Shown here: positions 45,515-54,386 of the stretch, in pieces
Layout: each line of letters begins with the position of its first letter
Position numbering within the stretch: position 1 is the stretch's first letter
Assembly (NCBI RefSeq): GCF_041080675.1
Contig: NZ_CP163520.1
Coordinates: 8,337,501-8,401,500, forward strand
From: Streptomyces sp. cg36
Lineage (GTDB): Bacteria > Actinomycetota > Actinomycetes > Streptomycetales > Streptomycetaceae
Direction: 5' to 3'
DNA length: 64,000 bases
Translations under genes and position numbers: made by a program
The notes under the pieces: model-generated
Databases searched by the model: none
Told to the model about the DNA's origin: nothing
What the model saw: the letters and a program-made list of their open reading frames with translations, nothing else

Positions 45515-47575
45515 ATGGGCAGGGCAGGGCGGTTGCAAGGGGAGCCAAGAGGGGAATCGATTGAGGCCAACGCACTGGCAGTCTTCTTGCGGGAGCTGAC
45601 GAAGGGCCGCACGGTCCGGGAGTTGGCAAGGTGCTACGGCGCTGGCAAATCGAGCTGGAGCGACTACCGGGCGGGCGCGAAGACCATTCCCTGGGAGCTG
45701 TTGGAAAGGGTGGTGCGCGGCCGACTGCGCGATGCCAGGGGTCGTGCGGAAGTCCTCTCCCGCGCCAAACGTCTGCATGACGCCGCCTGCGAGGCGGAGG
45801 CAGGACGGGGGAGCGTGGCGGAAGCCTTTGGTCAGGGTCCTTCGCCGAGTGAACCACCCAGAGCCAAAGGGGAGTTCTTCCGGGGCCACGAGGCCCAACT
45901 GGCCGAGGCGGAAGAAATGGTGCGCACGCTCCTGGGCGTGACGGCCAGATTGCAGAGCGAGTTGAACGACGCGCTTGTGCGCGCCGCTGCGGGCCCGGCG
46001 GCACGCACTCCTGGGGAGGCAACACCGAACAGGGAGCGACCGGATGCGGTGGGGCAAGGCCCGGAAGGACAGTCCCAGGCGCGGTCTGATACCCAGAACG
46101 CATGCGAATTCCCCCACGTGCGGAGGGCGACGCAGGAGCATGGGCAGCGAGGGCCACGGGCCGATGCTGCGGTGGAGGGTGCGTCACGCGGCGAGATCGT
46201 GGTGCGCCCGAGATTTATGCCGGTCCGGCACACCGGGGGCAGAACACCGCGGGGTCGGCCCGAAACCGAAGTAGCCGTCGCACACACCTACCTGCCCCGC
46301 CGGCGCGCCGAACTGGCCCGGCGAAGTGGCAGCAGCGAGATCCGGGCGCGAGAAGTGGCGCTCGCCTCCGGGTACGTCACGCGGCGCCCGCGCAGCTGGC
46401 CCGGCGGTCGCCTGCTGCCGGCCACCACACGGCAAGGTGCCTTGAAACACGCGTGGTTGTCCATGGGCTGGAGGCGCCGTGTCCTTCTGCTCGTGTGCGC
46501 CCTCGTGGTCTTCGGGGCTGCGGCGACGAGCCTGGATGTGGGGCCGGCGCTCCGCGCGGAAGCAGGACCGCGAGTCCCCGGTCCACTGCCGCAAGCGCCC
46601 ACCGAAGGACCTCACGAGGGTGACGCAGCAGGCCCGCCCACGCCGTCCCACCCGGGCGAGCGCGAGAGCACACCGGCACTCCGCCCTTCCCCGCCGTCGT
46701 CTCCCGCCCACCCCGCTTCCTCGCCCCGACCGGCACAAGGTCGTTCCCACGCGGCCCCAGCACCCCCAACGACACGAGTTCCCGCTGAGCCCCCCGCACC
46801 GATGGGCAGCGGCGTCTATGCCATTGCCCGCGACGGCCGGGCCGTCATGCAGTGGAGCGGGAGGGGTACGGCCTGGGTACGTATAGGCGGCCCTGCCGAG
46901 AAGCTGTACGCCGGCGCGGCCGGAGTCTTCGCCACGGACCCCCAGACCGGTGCACTCCGGACCTACTCCGGCATCCCCGGCGATTGGACGAGCGTCAGCG
47001 AACGCGCGGCCGCCTTCGCCACGAGTGGCACCCAATTGTTCCGCCTGGCCGCGGACCACAGTGCGGTCCACCGATGGAACCGCGGCCTCGGTACGTGGAC
47101 GAAGATCGGGGGACCAGCCGCGGCGCTGTACGCAGGAGGCGCGGGCCTCTTCGCGACGGACCCCGTCGACGGCAGGATCTTCGCGTACTCGGGACAAGGC
47201 GACCTATGGACGTACGCCGGCGGCGCCGGAGCCGACTTCGCGGTGAGCGGGCGACACCTGTACGGCCTCAACCCCGAGCGCGACGCGGTGTTCCGCTGGA
47301 GCGGCGAGCCCGGCGTATGGAGCAATGTCGGCGGGCCCGCCGGGTCTCTTCACGCGGGTCCCGCTGATCTGTACGCCACGAACGAGACCGACGGCGGCCT
47401 GTGGCGCTACCACGAAGGCGCCTGGGCACGGATCGGCGAGGCCGGCGCGGGGTTCGGAGCACGCGCGGACCGCGTGTACCAGCTGGACAAGCCGACCATG
47501 GCGGTCTGGGAATGGCGCGGCATGGACTGGCGCCGCATCGGTGACCCCATGCGCTCCCTCGCGGTAGCCGGCTGA
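45515..47575 (+). CDS. HTH - transmembrane - beta-propeller protein, possible membrane-bound regulator
   Basis: 686 residues. Residues about 12-60 look like an HTH (FLRELTKGRTVRELARCYGA, GKSSWSDYRAGAKTIPWELL), followed by a helical segment (LAEAEEMVRTLLGVTARLQS) and a disordered basic stretch. One TM helix at about 318-340 (RRRVLLLVCALVVFGAAATS), a Pro/Ser-rich spacer, then about six repeats of 43 residues (IGGPAEKLYAGAAGVFATDP, TYSGIPGDWTSV) forming a tectonin-like propeller outside. So a cytoplasmic DNA-binding-like head and an external sugar-binding-like sensor. ATG with GGAGGGGG six bases upstream. A terminator hairpin follows. Confidence 0.75.
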   Translation: MGRAGRLQGEPRGESIEANALAVFLRELTKGRTVRELARCYGAGKSSWSDYRAGAKTIPWELLERVVRGRLRDARGRAEVLSRAKRLHDAACEAEAGRGSVAEAFGQGPSPSEPPRAKGEFFRGHEAQLAEAEEMVRTLLGVTARLQSELNDALVRAAAGPAARTPGEATPNRERPDAVGQGPEGQSQARSDTQNACEFPHVRRATQEHGQRGPRADAAVEGASRGEIVVRPRFMPVRHTGGRTPRGRPETEVAVAHTYLPRRRAELARRSGSSEIRAREVALASGYVTRRPRSWPGGRLLPATTRQGALKHAWLSMGWRRRVLLLVCALVVFGAAATSLDVGPALRAEAGPRVPGPLPQAPTEGPHEGDAAGPPTPSHPGERESTPALRPSPPSSPAHPASSPRPAQGRSHAAPAPPTTRVPAEPPAPMGSGVYAIARDGRAVMQWSGRGTAWVRIGGPAEKLYAGAAGVFATDPQTGALRTYSGIPGDWTSVSERAAAFATSGTQLFRLAADHSAVHRWNRGLGTWTKIGGPAAALYAGGAGLFATDPVDGRIFAYSGQGDLWTYAGGAGADFAVSGRHLYGLNPERDAVFRWSGEPGVWSNVGGPAGSLHAGPADLYATNETDGGLWRYHEGAWARIGEAGAGFGARADRVYQLDKPTMAVWEWRGMDWRRIGDPMRSLAVAG

Positions 47576-47633
47576 GCCCACCGGCACCGCAATCAGACGT
47601 TCCTGCGGGCTTGGCGCCAGTCGCTCGCACCAC

Positions 47634-47664
47634 GATCCCCGTCGGCCCATGGCCGACGGGGATC
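47634..47664 (+). terminator. 14-bp stem hairpin terminator
   Basis: GATCCCCGTCGGCC (47634-47647), a three-base loop, and its exact complement (47651-47664), 58 bases after the HTH-propeller gene and just before the IS5 end. Confidence 0.7.
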
Positions 47665-47712
47665 GCTCAGACTCGCCGTAGAGCGATGGCCCTAGGAGTT
47701 GTCGTCAAAGTG

Positions 47713-48246
47713 TCACGCCCACATCAGGAGCGACGCGAGGGTGACGGCTGCTTGGTAGGACTGGGCGGTCTTGTCGTACCTGGTCGCGATGCCGCGCCAC
47801 TGCTTGAGCCGGTTGAAGCACCGTTCCACCACGTTGCGGCGCTTGTAGACCTGCTTGTCGAAGGCCGGCGGTCGGCCTCCCCGGCTGCCTCGCCGGGTCC
47901 GGTTGCGGACCTGGTCCGACCGTTCGGGGATCGTGTGCGTGACGCCGTGGCGCCGCAGCCAGGTACGGATGGCCTTCGAGCTGTAGCCCTTGTCGCCGAT
48001 GACGTGGTCGGGCCTGATGCGCGGTCGCCCCGGCCCGACCCGGGGCACTCGTATCGCGTCCATCACGGCGGTGAACTGAGTGCAGTCGTTGATGTTCCCG
48101 CTGGTCAGGACGAACGCGAGTGGATGGCCCGAACCGTCGCAGGCCAGGTGAATCTTGCTGGTCAGTCCGCCGCGGGACCGGCCGAGGGCCGGGCTGCGGA
48201 GCCCCGTTACCGTCTTCGTGGCCTCGCAATGAGGCTCCCGGCCTTC
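47713..48246 (-). pseudogene. IS5 transposase, C-terminal half
   Basis: Reads EGREPHCEATKTVTGLRSPA, LGRSRGGLTSKIHLACDGSG, VIGDKGYSSKAIRTWLRRHG (catalytic Asp) and YKRRNVVERCFNRLKQWRGI (catalytic Glu), stop at 47713. Joined to the half at 49652-50011 it gives an unbroken 297-residue DDE transposase, so only the IS110 insertion inactivates it. Confidence 0.8.
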
Positions 48247-48249
48247 GGC

Positions 48250-48432
48250 CCCGGTATGACTCGAGCCCCCAGTCGAGATGATCGAAAAGGTGGTGTCGCC
48301 GGTGCCGAAGGCATTGGCAGACCGCTGATTAGAGGCACGAGCGCCTTCGGGCAGTCTCTTCGTAACGTGGATGCCGGCACGCTGATGCCGCAGGTGAGGC
48401 CGGGGAAGAGTGCGAGCACGGGAGCGAAGGGC
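48250..48432 (+). ncRNA. Candidate IS110 bridge RNA region
   Basis: Non-coding left end between the element boundary and the transposase ATG. IS110-group elements are known to encode a structured bridge RNA here that pairs with donor and target DNA. I did not resolve the loops, so this is positional inference. Confidence 0.35.
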
Positions 48433-49638
48433 ATGTCGGACGAGACTGGCATCGACGTCTATCTGGGCCTGGACGTCGGCAAGGGCGATCACCACGCCGC
48501 CGCCGTGAACCAGGCGGGGAAGAAGGTGTTCGACAAGCCGCTTCCCAACAGCGAGCCAAAGCTGCAGGAGCTGTTCGACAAACTGAAGGCCAAGCACGGA
48601 ACGGTACTGGTGGTCGTCGACCAGCCGGCTTCCATCGGGGCCCTGCCGCTGGCCGTCGCCCGGGACGCGGGCTGCCAGGTCGCCTATCTGCCCGGACTCA
48701 CGATGCGACGGATCGCCGATCTCTACCCCGGTGAGGCGAAAACGGACGCTCGTGACGCGTTCATCATCGCGGATGCCGCCAGAGCGATGCCCCACACCCT
48801 GAGGACGATCGATCTCGCGGACGAGACCGTTGCCGAGCTCGCGATGATTGTTGGGTTCGACGACGATCTCGCGGGCGAGTCCACCCGGATCGCGAACCGG
48901 CTCCGCGGCCTCCTCACACAGATCCACCCGTCCCTGGAACGGGTCCTGGGACCGCGGATCCAGCACCCGGCCGTGCTCAGGCTGCTGGACCAGTTCGGCT
49001 CCCCGGCCCAGATCCGTAAAGCCGGACGCCGTCGCCTCGTGACCCTGATACGTCCCAAAGCGCCGCGGATGGCGGAGCGGCTGGTCGAGGACATCTTCAC
49101 TGCACTCGACGAACAAACCGTCGTCGTCCCGGGCACCGACGCTGCCGCGCTGATCGTCCCTAGCCTCGCCAGTTCGCTCCAGTCGGTGCTTGAACAGCGC
49201 AAACTCCTCGCGGCCCGGATCGAGGAACTCCTGGAGGCCCACCCTCTTTCCCAGGTCCTGATCTCGATGCCCGGCATCGGGATCAGGACCGCGGCCCGCA
49301 TCCTCATCGACGTCGGAGACGCCAGCGGCTTCGCCACAGCCTTCTACCACCTCGCCGCCTACGCCGGCCTCGCACCCGTCACCCGGAACTCCGGCACGTC
49401 CATCCGCGGCGAACATCCTTCCCGGCGAGGCAACAAACAACTCAAACGGGCCTTCTACCTCGCCGCGTTCGCCTCGCTCTCCCAGCCCGAGTCACGCGCC
49501 TACTACGACCGCAAACGCCGCGAGGGAAAACACCACATCCCGGCCCTCATCGCACTCGCCCGCCGCCGCATCGACGTCCTCTTCGCGATGCTCCGCGACG
49601 GCACCTTCTACCAACCACCCACACCCGCTACGGCTTGA
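48433..49638 (+). CDS. IS110-family transposase
   Basis: 401 residues. N-terminal DEDD RuvC-like domain: VYLGLDVGKGDHHAAAVNQA (first Asp), VLVVVDQPASIGALPLAVAR, GEAKTDARDAFIIADAARAM (D-A-R-D). Coiled coil, then the transposase_20 domain SMPGIGIRTAARILIDVGDA, LAAYAGLAPVTRNSGTSIRG with the serine active site region, and RGNKQLKRAFYLAAFASLSQ. Full length, so probably active. ATG at 48433 follows GGAGCGAAGGGC. Confidence 0.92.
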   Translation: MSDETGIDVYLGLDVGKGDHHAAAVNQAGKKVFDKPLPNSEPKLQELFDKLKAKHGTVLVVVDQPASIGALPLAVARDAGCQVAYLPGLTMRRIADLYPGEAKTDARDAFIIADAARAMPHTLRTIDLADETVAELAMIVGFDDDLAGESTRIANRLRGLLTQIHPSLERVLGPRIQHPAVLRLLDQFGSPAQIRKAGRRRLVTLIRPKAPRMAERLVEDIFTALDEQTVVVPGTDAAALIVPSLASSLQSVLEQRKLLAARIEELLEAHPLSQVLISMPGIGIRTAARILIDVGDASGFATAFYHLAAYAGLAPVTRNSGTSIRGEHPSRRGNKQLKRAFYLAAFASLSQPESRAYYDRKRREGKHHIPALIALARRRIDVLFAMLRDGTFYQPPTPATA

Positions 49639-49651
49639 CGAAAACCATAGA

Positions 49652-50011
49652 GGCACCTTTTCGGGCCCCGGCCGCGTGCTGGTGTGCACGGACAACACTG
49701 GAGTCCACCGACACCAGCCACTCGATGTCGCCTGCCGCGTCCGCTCGCGCCTGCGCGGCCCGGAGCATCCGCTCGAACGTTCCGTCCGCCGCCCACCTGC
49801 GGAAACGGGTGTGGAGGCCGGCCCACGACCCGTACCGGTCGGGCACATCCCGCCAGGCGACCCCTGTCCGGAACTTCCACACGATCCCGCTCAGAATCGT
49901 CCGGTCATCCAGCCGCGGCCGTCCCAGCACAGGCCGAGGCAGCAACGGCTGCACGAGCTCCCACTCAGCGTCCGACAGTTCATGGCGACGTATCACCCGC
50001 CCATGATCCAC
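49652..50011 (-). pseudogene. IS5 transposase, N-terminal half
   Basis: GTG at 50011: MDHGRVIRRHELSDAEWELV, DRTILSGIVWKFRTGVAWRD, YGSWAGLHTRFRRWAADGTF and WLVSVDSSVVRAHQHAAGAR (first catalytic Asp). It is joined at GGT-GCC to IS110 sequence and would otherwise stop at 49628 after a few IS110-derived residues (SMVFVKP). Confidence 0.8.
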
Positions 50012-50116
50012 AACCCAAGATCACTTTGACGACAGACCCCAGACCCCCGGCCCGGTCGGGTCCGTCCCCGGGGCGGGGGAGTTCGGCACTGGGCAACATT
50101 CGTTGTCGGTCTGCTG

Positions 50117-50713
50117 TCAGTGGGTGAGTGAGGCGATGAAGTGGTCGAGCCGGGAGACGACATGGCGCAGGACGTCAACCGATCCTGCGGTATCGCCGGT
50201 GAGTTCCAGGCTGTGGTCTGCCGCGGGTATTTCCAGGACGTCGTGGTGCAGGGACGCGGCGAGGTGGGTGTCCCAGAGTGTGTCGGCGCTTCCGCCGATG
50301 AGGAGGGTCGCCTGCGTGGCTCGCCGCAGAGCCGTGGCAACGTGGTCAAGGGTCAGGACCGGGGTGAGCCAGGCTGCGGGGATGTCGCGGTCGGCTGTGA
50401 TGCCGCAGGCGAGGGAGGCCAGGGACTTGCCGACGACGAGGCGGCAGGCCCCGTCCTCGGCTTCGACGGCCTCGGTGACCTGCCGCTCCACCCAGGCGAT
50501 CCGCTCATCCACGGTGAACTGCGCGAACTGGTCGGGGATCTGCCACCACAGCTCCTGGACCGTCCAGCCGTGCTGGAGCAGGACGCTGCGGGCGAAGTGC
50601 AGGAGCGGCCGGGCAGGCGAGTAACCGACACCCGGAACGACCACTGCGACACGGTCCTTGGTTCCGTCGAAACGGGTGGGCATGGTCATGGGTGCAGGGT
50701 GAGTCATGGCCAT
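50117..50713 (-). CDS. Small alpha/beta hydrolase
   Basis: 198 residues. DRVAVVVPGVGYSPARPLLH (first strand and oxyanion turn), RLVVGKSLASLACGI (nucleophile elbow G-K-S-L-A), LLIGGSADTLWD (acid) and VLEIPAADHSLELTGD (His). Resembles the KANL3/Tex30 or dienelactone-hydrolase-like short hydrolases. Substrate unknown. Start uncertain: ATG at 50713 or 50707; upstream sequence is not conserved-looking. Confidence 0.75.
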   Translation of the reverse strand: MAMTHPAPMTMPTRFDGTKDRVAVVVPGVGYSPARPLLHFARSVLLQHGWTVQELWWQIPDQFAQFTVDERIAWVERQVTEAVEAEDGACRLVVGKSLASLACGITADRDIPAAWLTPVLTLDHVATALRRATQATLLIGGSADTLWDTHLAASLHHDVLEIPAADHSLELTGDTAGSVDVLRHVVSRLDHFIASLTH

Positions 50714-51059
50714 ACAGTACTGGGTGGTGATGCTCGGATCTCCCGTTGTGGACAGGGGTGTTGGGGCCGGTGCGACGGCCAGCTCGGCGGGGTCGCAGGA
50801 TTCCGTGTCGTGCCGGACGTCATGCAAGAGCCGGAAGAGACCGCCCCGGGCGTCGCTTTGAGTCGTGATCAGTGGGTGGTTTCGCAGGGTGGGCGGGGTG
50901 GCACTGCCTGTGCGACCTGGGTGGGGCCGCGACCTGGGAGGCCCCGTCCTGGGCACCACCATCTGTACGGCCTGACGCTTGCTGGGCAGTCGGCGGTGCG
51001 GGGCGGTGACCGGGCAAATGGCTGGAGTTGGCGGCCGGGCCCATGGTGGAGTTGCCGCT
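50714..51059. other. Divergent spacer, nothing recognised
   Basis: Promoter region between the hydrolase and the 125-residue protein; contains GGAG eight bases before the ATG at 51060, no other clear element. Confidence 0.4.
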
Positions 51060-51437
51060 ATGAGCTTGTCGGTGCACGTGTTCGTGGAGGCGGCCGACGG
51101 CAGCCGGGACTTCCTGGATGCACCCGAGGGGGTGTCGGAGACGGCTGGGTTCGAGCGGTGGCGTACGAGTGTGTGGGGCTCGCCCGTGGTCCGTTCCCTC
51201 GGTGCCCGCTTCTTACCCCGCCTGGCCGAGACTGACCTTCATGTCGGGCCGGACGAGGTGACGGCCTTCCTCGACGAGTGTGTGCTGCTCGCGTCCCGGG
51301 TGCCGCAGGTCGTCGCGGGCATGGATGCCGGCCGCACGGTGGAGGAGCAGACGCACCAGGTGGCCTCGAACCTGGCCCACATCGGCCACGCCGCCCGCCG
51401 CGCGATGGAGGTGGGCGGCGGGGTGGTGATCTGGTAG
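51060..51437 (+). CDS. Hypothetical protein, 125 residues
   Basis: Cytoplasmic, mixed alpha/beta: N-terminal MSLSVHVFVEAADGSRDFLD strand-rich part, SVVRSLGARFLPRL-like helix and a C-terminal helical pair (EVTAFLDECVLLASRVPQVV, EEQTHQVASNLAHIGHAARR) ending GGGVVIW. Family not recognised. Good RBS and codon bias. Its small size and neighbours (barstar-like and another small protein) would suit an immunity-type locus, but that is speculative. Confidence 0.7.
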   Translation: MSLSVHVFVEAADGSRDFLDAPEGVSETAGFERWRTSVWGSPVVRSLGARFLPRLAETDLHVGPDEVTAFLDECVLLASRVPQVVAGMDAGRTVEEQTHQVASNLAHIGHAARRAMEVGGGVVIW

Positions 51438-51587
51438 CGAGCGGGGAGAGCTGCTGCGTGGCGCGATGGCCTGTGCCGGGCGCGGTCCTCTCCTGCGGAA
51501 CCCGGCGTCCCGGCGTCCCGGCGCCCTGGAGGCGCGGGGCGGTAGTGCTGGGGGTGGGAGACTGGGCTGGTTCCCCGGCGGCGCCCG

Positions 51588-52106
51588 CTATGCCGATGCT
51601 GCCGTCGCCGGGGACCACTCGGCCACCTCTGCGCTCCTCGTGGAGCCCGGCGACGCCGTCGAGTCGGCTGCTATGGCCCGGGGGTGCTGCCTGTGGTGGT
51701 GGGGGGCGGGTGCGATGTGGACGCAGACGTGGGTGGGCCGTCCGTTGGTGTACTGGGCGTCGGCGAGGGTGGCGACCGTCTCGCGGAGGATGTCCAGGGC
51801 GATCACGAAGTCCCCCTCGGCGCCCGCGACCGGGCGGGCGTCGGGCCAGAGGATGACCACGCGGGGCGTGTTGAGGGCATCGAGCCCGCCCCGGAGTGAA
51901 TCCGCGAGGGCCTCCCACACCAGGCGCACGGCCTGGAGCGGCGGATCCAGGGGAAGCGCCGCCCGCACCGCGCTGAAGAACGCTTCCCGGCCGGTACGCC
52001 CCGCGGTGGAGAGAATGAAGACGGGCACGCCCTGACGGGCGGCTTCGTCGAGTATCTCGGCAATGTCCGCGCCGGAAACCTCGTACACGCCTGGGCTGAT
52101 CACCAT
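51588..52106 (-). CDS. Barstar-family protein
   Basis: 172 residues. VYEVSGADIAEILDEAARQG, VPVFILSTAGRTGREAFFSA, ALPLDPPLQAVRLVWEALAD, SLRGGLDALNTPRVVILWPD and ALDILRETVATLADAQYTNG follow the barstar fold order (helix after the first strand, then W-x-A-L-x-D-S-L). Barstars inhibit barnase-type RNases; no such RNase is in the window, so it is an orphan inhibitor or regulator. The C-terminal 35 residues are a disordered His/Ser-rich tail. ATG at 52106; weak RBS. Confidence 0.72.
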   Translation of the reverse strand: MVISPGVYEVSGADIAEILDEAARQGVPVFILSTAGRTGREAFFSAVRAALPLDPPLQAVRLVWEALADSLRGGLDALNTPRVVILWPDARPVAGAEGDFVIALDILRETVATLADAQYTNGRPTHVCVHIAPAPHHHRQHPRAIAADSTASPGSTRSAEVAEWSPATAASA

Positions 52107-52393
52107 GATCACCACAGTACGGGTGCGGCCTTCCGGCCTGGATCGTGCCCACTGCTGCGCGTGCGAGCCGGCTGCGCAATCCTCGGCCTGCGGCGGGAGT
52201 TCGTCCGATGAGACTGGTCTGGTCGCAGAGCACCCTGCATGGGACGAGCTGGGCAAGGTGGCGACGGGGGCGGCAGAGGTCTCACCTGGTGCGGTCGAGA
52301 CGGCCCGCGCCGGTGATACCCCGGCTGGGCCGGGAGGGGGTCTGCCTGCTCGTGCGCTGTACCGTCGTGGAGACGATCAACAAAGGGGGGCGG

Positions 52394-52903
52394 ATGGCTG
52401 ATGGGTTGTGGTTCAGCTGGGTACTGAGCGGCAGTGGCTGGGCGACCTGCCTGATCAGGGACGGCTCATCGCAGCGGAGGGACGTGGTGAGCTACTGCAC
52501 CGATGCCCTTGCCGATCTGCTGCACAGTGTGGCGGGTCTGTATGGGCCTGGGTGCGTCGAGCGCTTCTCTTTCGATCTTGAACCCGCTGAGGTGAGGTGG
52601 GTGCTGCGGGGCAGGGGCGCGGATGTTCACATAGCGGTCCGTCACTTCCCCGACATGTCTGCGAGCTTCGATGCGCCTGATCGCGAAGCCGCGCTCGTGT
52701 GGAGCTCCACGCAGCCGAGGAGGCTTCTCGCTCACGTGGTCGCGGAGGCTGCGGGGGCCGTGCTGCGGACCCACGGTGAGGAAGGCTATCGAGCGAGATG
52801 GGTTCAGCATCCCTTCCCCAGCGCTGCACTGCACGACCTGTACCGGCTGCACCTCCAGCACGACAGCTGTGCACTGGCACATGACCTTCCCGGTAAGGCG
52901 TGA
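52394..52903 (+). CDS. Hypothetical protein, 169 residues
   Basis: Starts MADGLWFSWVLSGSGWATCL after a GGGGGG tract. Core is a beta-meander (WVLRGRGADVHIAVRHFPDM, RFSFDLEPAEV) with a long C-terminal helix (LLAHVVAEAAGAVLRTHGEE). No domain recognised; soluble. Comparable small proteins occur as immunity or SUKH-type partners, but no toxin is seen here. GC3 and RBS support a real gene. Confidence 0.7.
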   Translation: MADGLWFSWVLSGSGWATCLIRDGSSQRRDVVSYCTDALADLLHSVAGLYGPGCVERFSFDLEPAEVRWVLRGRGADVHIAVRHFPDMSASFDAPDREAALVWSSTQPRRLLAHVVAEAAGAVLRTHGEEGYRARWVQHPFPSAALHDLYRLHLQHDSCALAHDLPGKA

Positions 52904-53260
52904 AAGAGGGCGGAGGCCCGCTGCCCCGGCGCCGCGGCGGAAGGCGGGCTGCAACGGTCCGGGTCTGCGGTGACGTCGGCAGGGTGGGCCAGACACGACA
53001 TTGAGGGGGCCTCTGGCCAAGCTCCTGTCAGGTCATGTTCCACCTGGCCGGAGCCGTGGAGAGCGGGTCCCGGCAGCCGGTCAGAACAGTCGCAGGACAG
53101 CCCAGCAGGACGTCAGTCAGACCCAGAGCCACGACCACCGGAACCCGCTACGAGTATCAATGTCAGACCCGCCCGCCAGAATGGGAGTACGCGTTCGAGC
53201 CACTGTGGTGGTGGCCGGTAATGACCCCTCGGGGGTACAGATGCGGAACTTCAAAGTGGT
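52904..53260. other. Intergenic, nothing recognised
   Basis: No codon-biased frame or motif before the helicase-associated remnant. Confidence 0.35.
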
Positions 53261-53279
53261 GTGGCGCGACAACCAGGGA

Positions 53280-54122
53280 AGAGAGTCCGCTCGTCCGCTG
53301 TGTCGTACTCGGCGACGGCGGCCGAGCACCGCATGCTGCAGCTGGAGGCCGGCAAGGCCGTGGTGCGCGTCGTTGAGGCGGCACCGGGCGCAGACGTGCC
53401 CGCAGACGTCATCGAGGAGCTGCGGGCGGGACTCCCGCCGGCGGCCTGATCCACGCCGAGCACGGCCACCTCGCGATCCCCGCCGACCTGCCGGGCGGGC
53501 AGTTCCTCGTCGACCAGCGCGCCTGGCCCGCAAAGGCAGCCTGGCCCCCGACCGCGAAGCCCGCCTCGCCGCGCTCGATCCCGACTGGCTGCTCCCGTAC
53601 GGCCCCGACTGGCACCGCAAGTACCACCTCCTGCGCCACCACCTGGAAACCGGCCACGACCCGGCCACCGTCACCCGCGACCTGGTCATCGACAAGGCGA
53701 AGGCCGGCGGTTGGCTGCACCGCCAGTACACCGCCTGGGACCGCCTCCAGCAGGGCCAGCGCACCCTGCTCACCAGCCTTGGCCTGACCCCCACCCGCAC
53801 CCCGCTCACCCCGGGCACGGAAAGCGGCCCGCGCAGGCGGCGCGGCTTCGAGCAGAGCGCCGCGCTGCTGCGGGCCTTCGTGGAACGCCATGGCCGCACG
53901 CCGGGTGCCCGGGAGTGGATCGAGGCGGACGGGGAGCGGGCGATGATCGGCCCGTGGTGGTGCAGGACCCGCATCAAGCAGACCGCAGGTCACCTCAGCG
54001 CAGACCACCTGCGGCTGATCGACGAGATCCTCCCTGCGGCAACTGCCCAGCCAAGGCCCAGCGGCCAGAGCGAGCCCCCTAGAGACCTTGCCGCCCGCCC
54101 CGAAGACCAGCCCGGAGGCTGA
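53280..54122 (+). pseudogene. Helicase-associated-domain protein, C-terminal remnant
   Basis: Three frames join: SYSATAAEHRMLQLEAGKAV and ADVPADVIEELRAGLPP; then LIHAEHGHLAIPADLPGGQF; then SLAPDREARLAALDPDWLLP, WHRKYHLLRHHLETGHDP and WLHRQYTAWDRLQQGQRTLL. D-P-x-W ... W-x-R-x-Y/W ... LxxGQ is the helicase-associated (HA) repeat. At least two frameshifts and no helicase motifs, so a decayed tail of a large helicase-like protein, common on Streptomyces arms and plasmids. Confidence 0.65.
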
Positions 54123-54142
54123 AGCCACCGCCGCCGTCGGTG

Positions 54143-54319
54143 TCAGTGGTGCGGGGCCAGGAAGAGACGGGCTCGCTCGTCGGGTTCGGCGGCATACCGA
54201 AGCCCGCAGACCCGGCAGGGGCGCAGATCCCCGTGCACGCAAGGGACAGCCGCGAGGCGATGGACGACGGCGGGCAGGAGGGGCAGCCGCGAGCGCGGCC
54301 GGAGCAGGACAACGCTCAT
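54143..54319 (-). CDS. Possible small Cys-rich protein, doubtful
   Basis: 58 residues from ATG at 54319: MSVVLLRPRSRLPLLPAVVH then RLAAVPCVHGDLRPCRVCGL and a C-terminus LFLAPHH. C-x6-...-C-x2-C might bind metal. A plus-strand frame over the same bases (54140-54340) is equally open, so either could be real. Confidence 0.25.
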   Translation of the reverse strand: MSVVLLRPRSRLPLLPAVVHRLAAVPCVHGDLRPCRVCGLRYAAEPDERARLFLAPHH

Positions 54320-54386
54320 GCGGGGGCGCCAGCCAAGTAGCGCCAAAACCAGTCGGGTTGGGGGCGGCGGCGCCTACCCTCGTGTC

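Larger units (their letters stand above)
48250..49651 (+). mobile_element. IS110-family insertion element
   Basis: Boundaries deduced by restoring the IS5 reading frame: GGC is present at both edges (48247-48249 and 49652-49654), so the element is 48250-49651 with up to three bases of ambiguity. It has no terminal inverted repeats, as usual for IS110, and one transposase gene. The 183-base non-coding left end is where IS110-group bridge RNAs are encoded. Confidence 0.75.
47700..50034. mobile_element. IS5-family element interrupted by an IS110-family element
   Basis: Terminal inverted repeats TGTCGTCAAAGTG at 47700-47712 and its complement at 50022-50034. The transposase reads leftwards from 50011 but is split by a 1.4-kb IS110 insertion. 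Left boundary next to the terminator, right boundary next to a small hydrolase gene. No clear target duplication seen. Confidence 0.8.

Noticed and set aside
47713..49440. A single 575-codon minus-strand frame
   Set aside because: Its first 400 codons are the antisense of the IS110 transposase; only the last 178 codons are real IS5 sequence.
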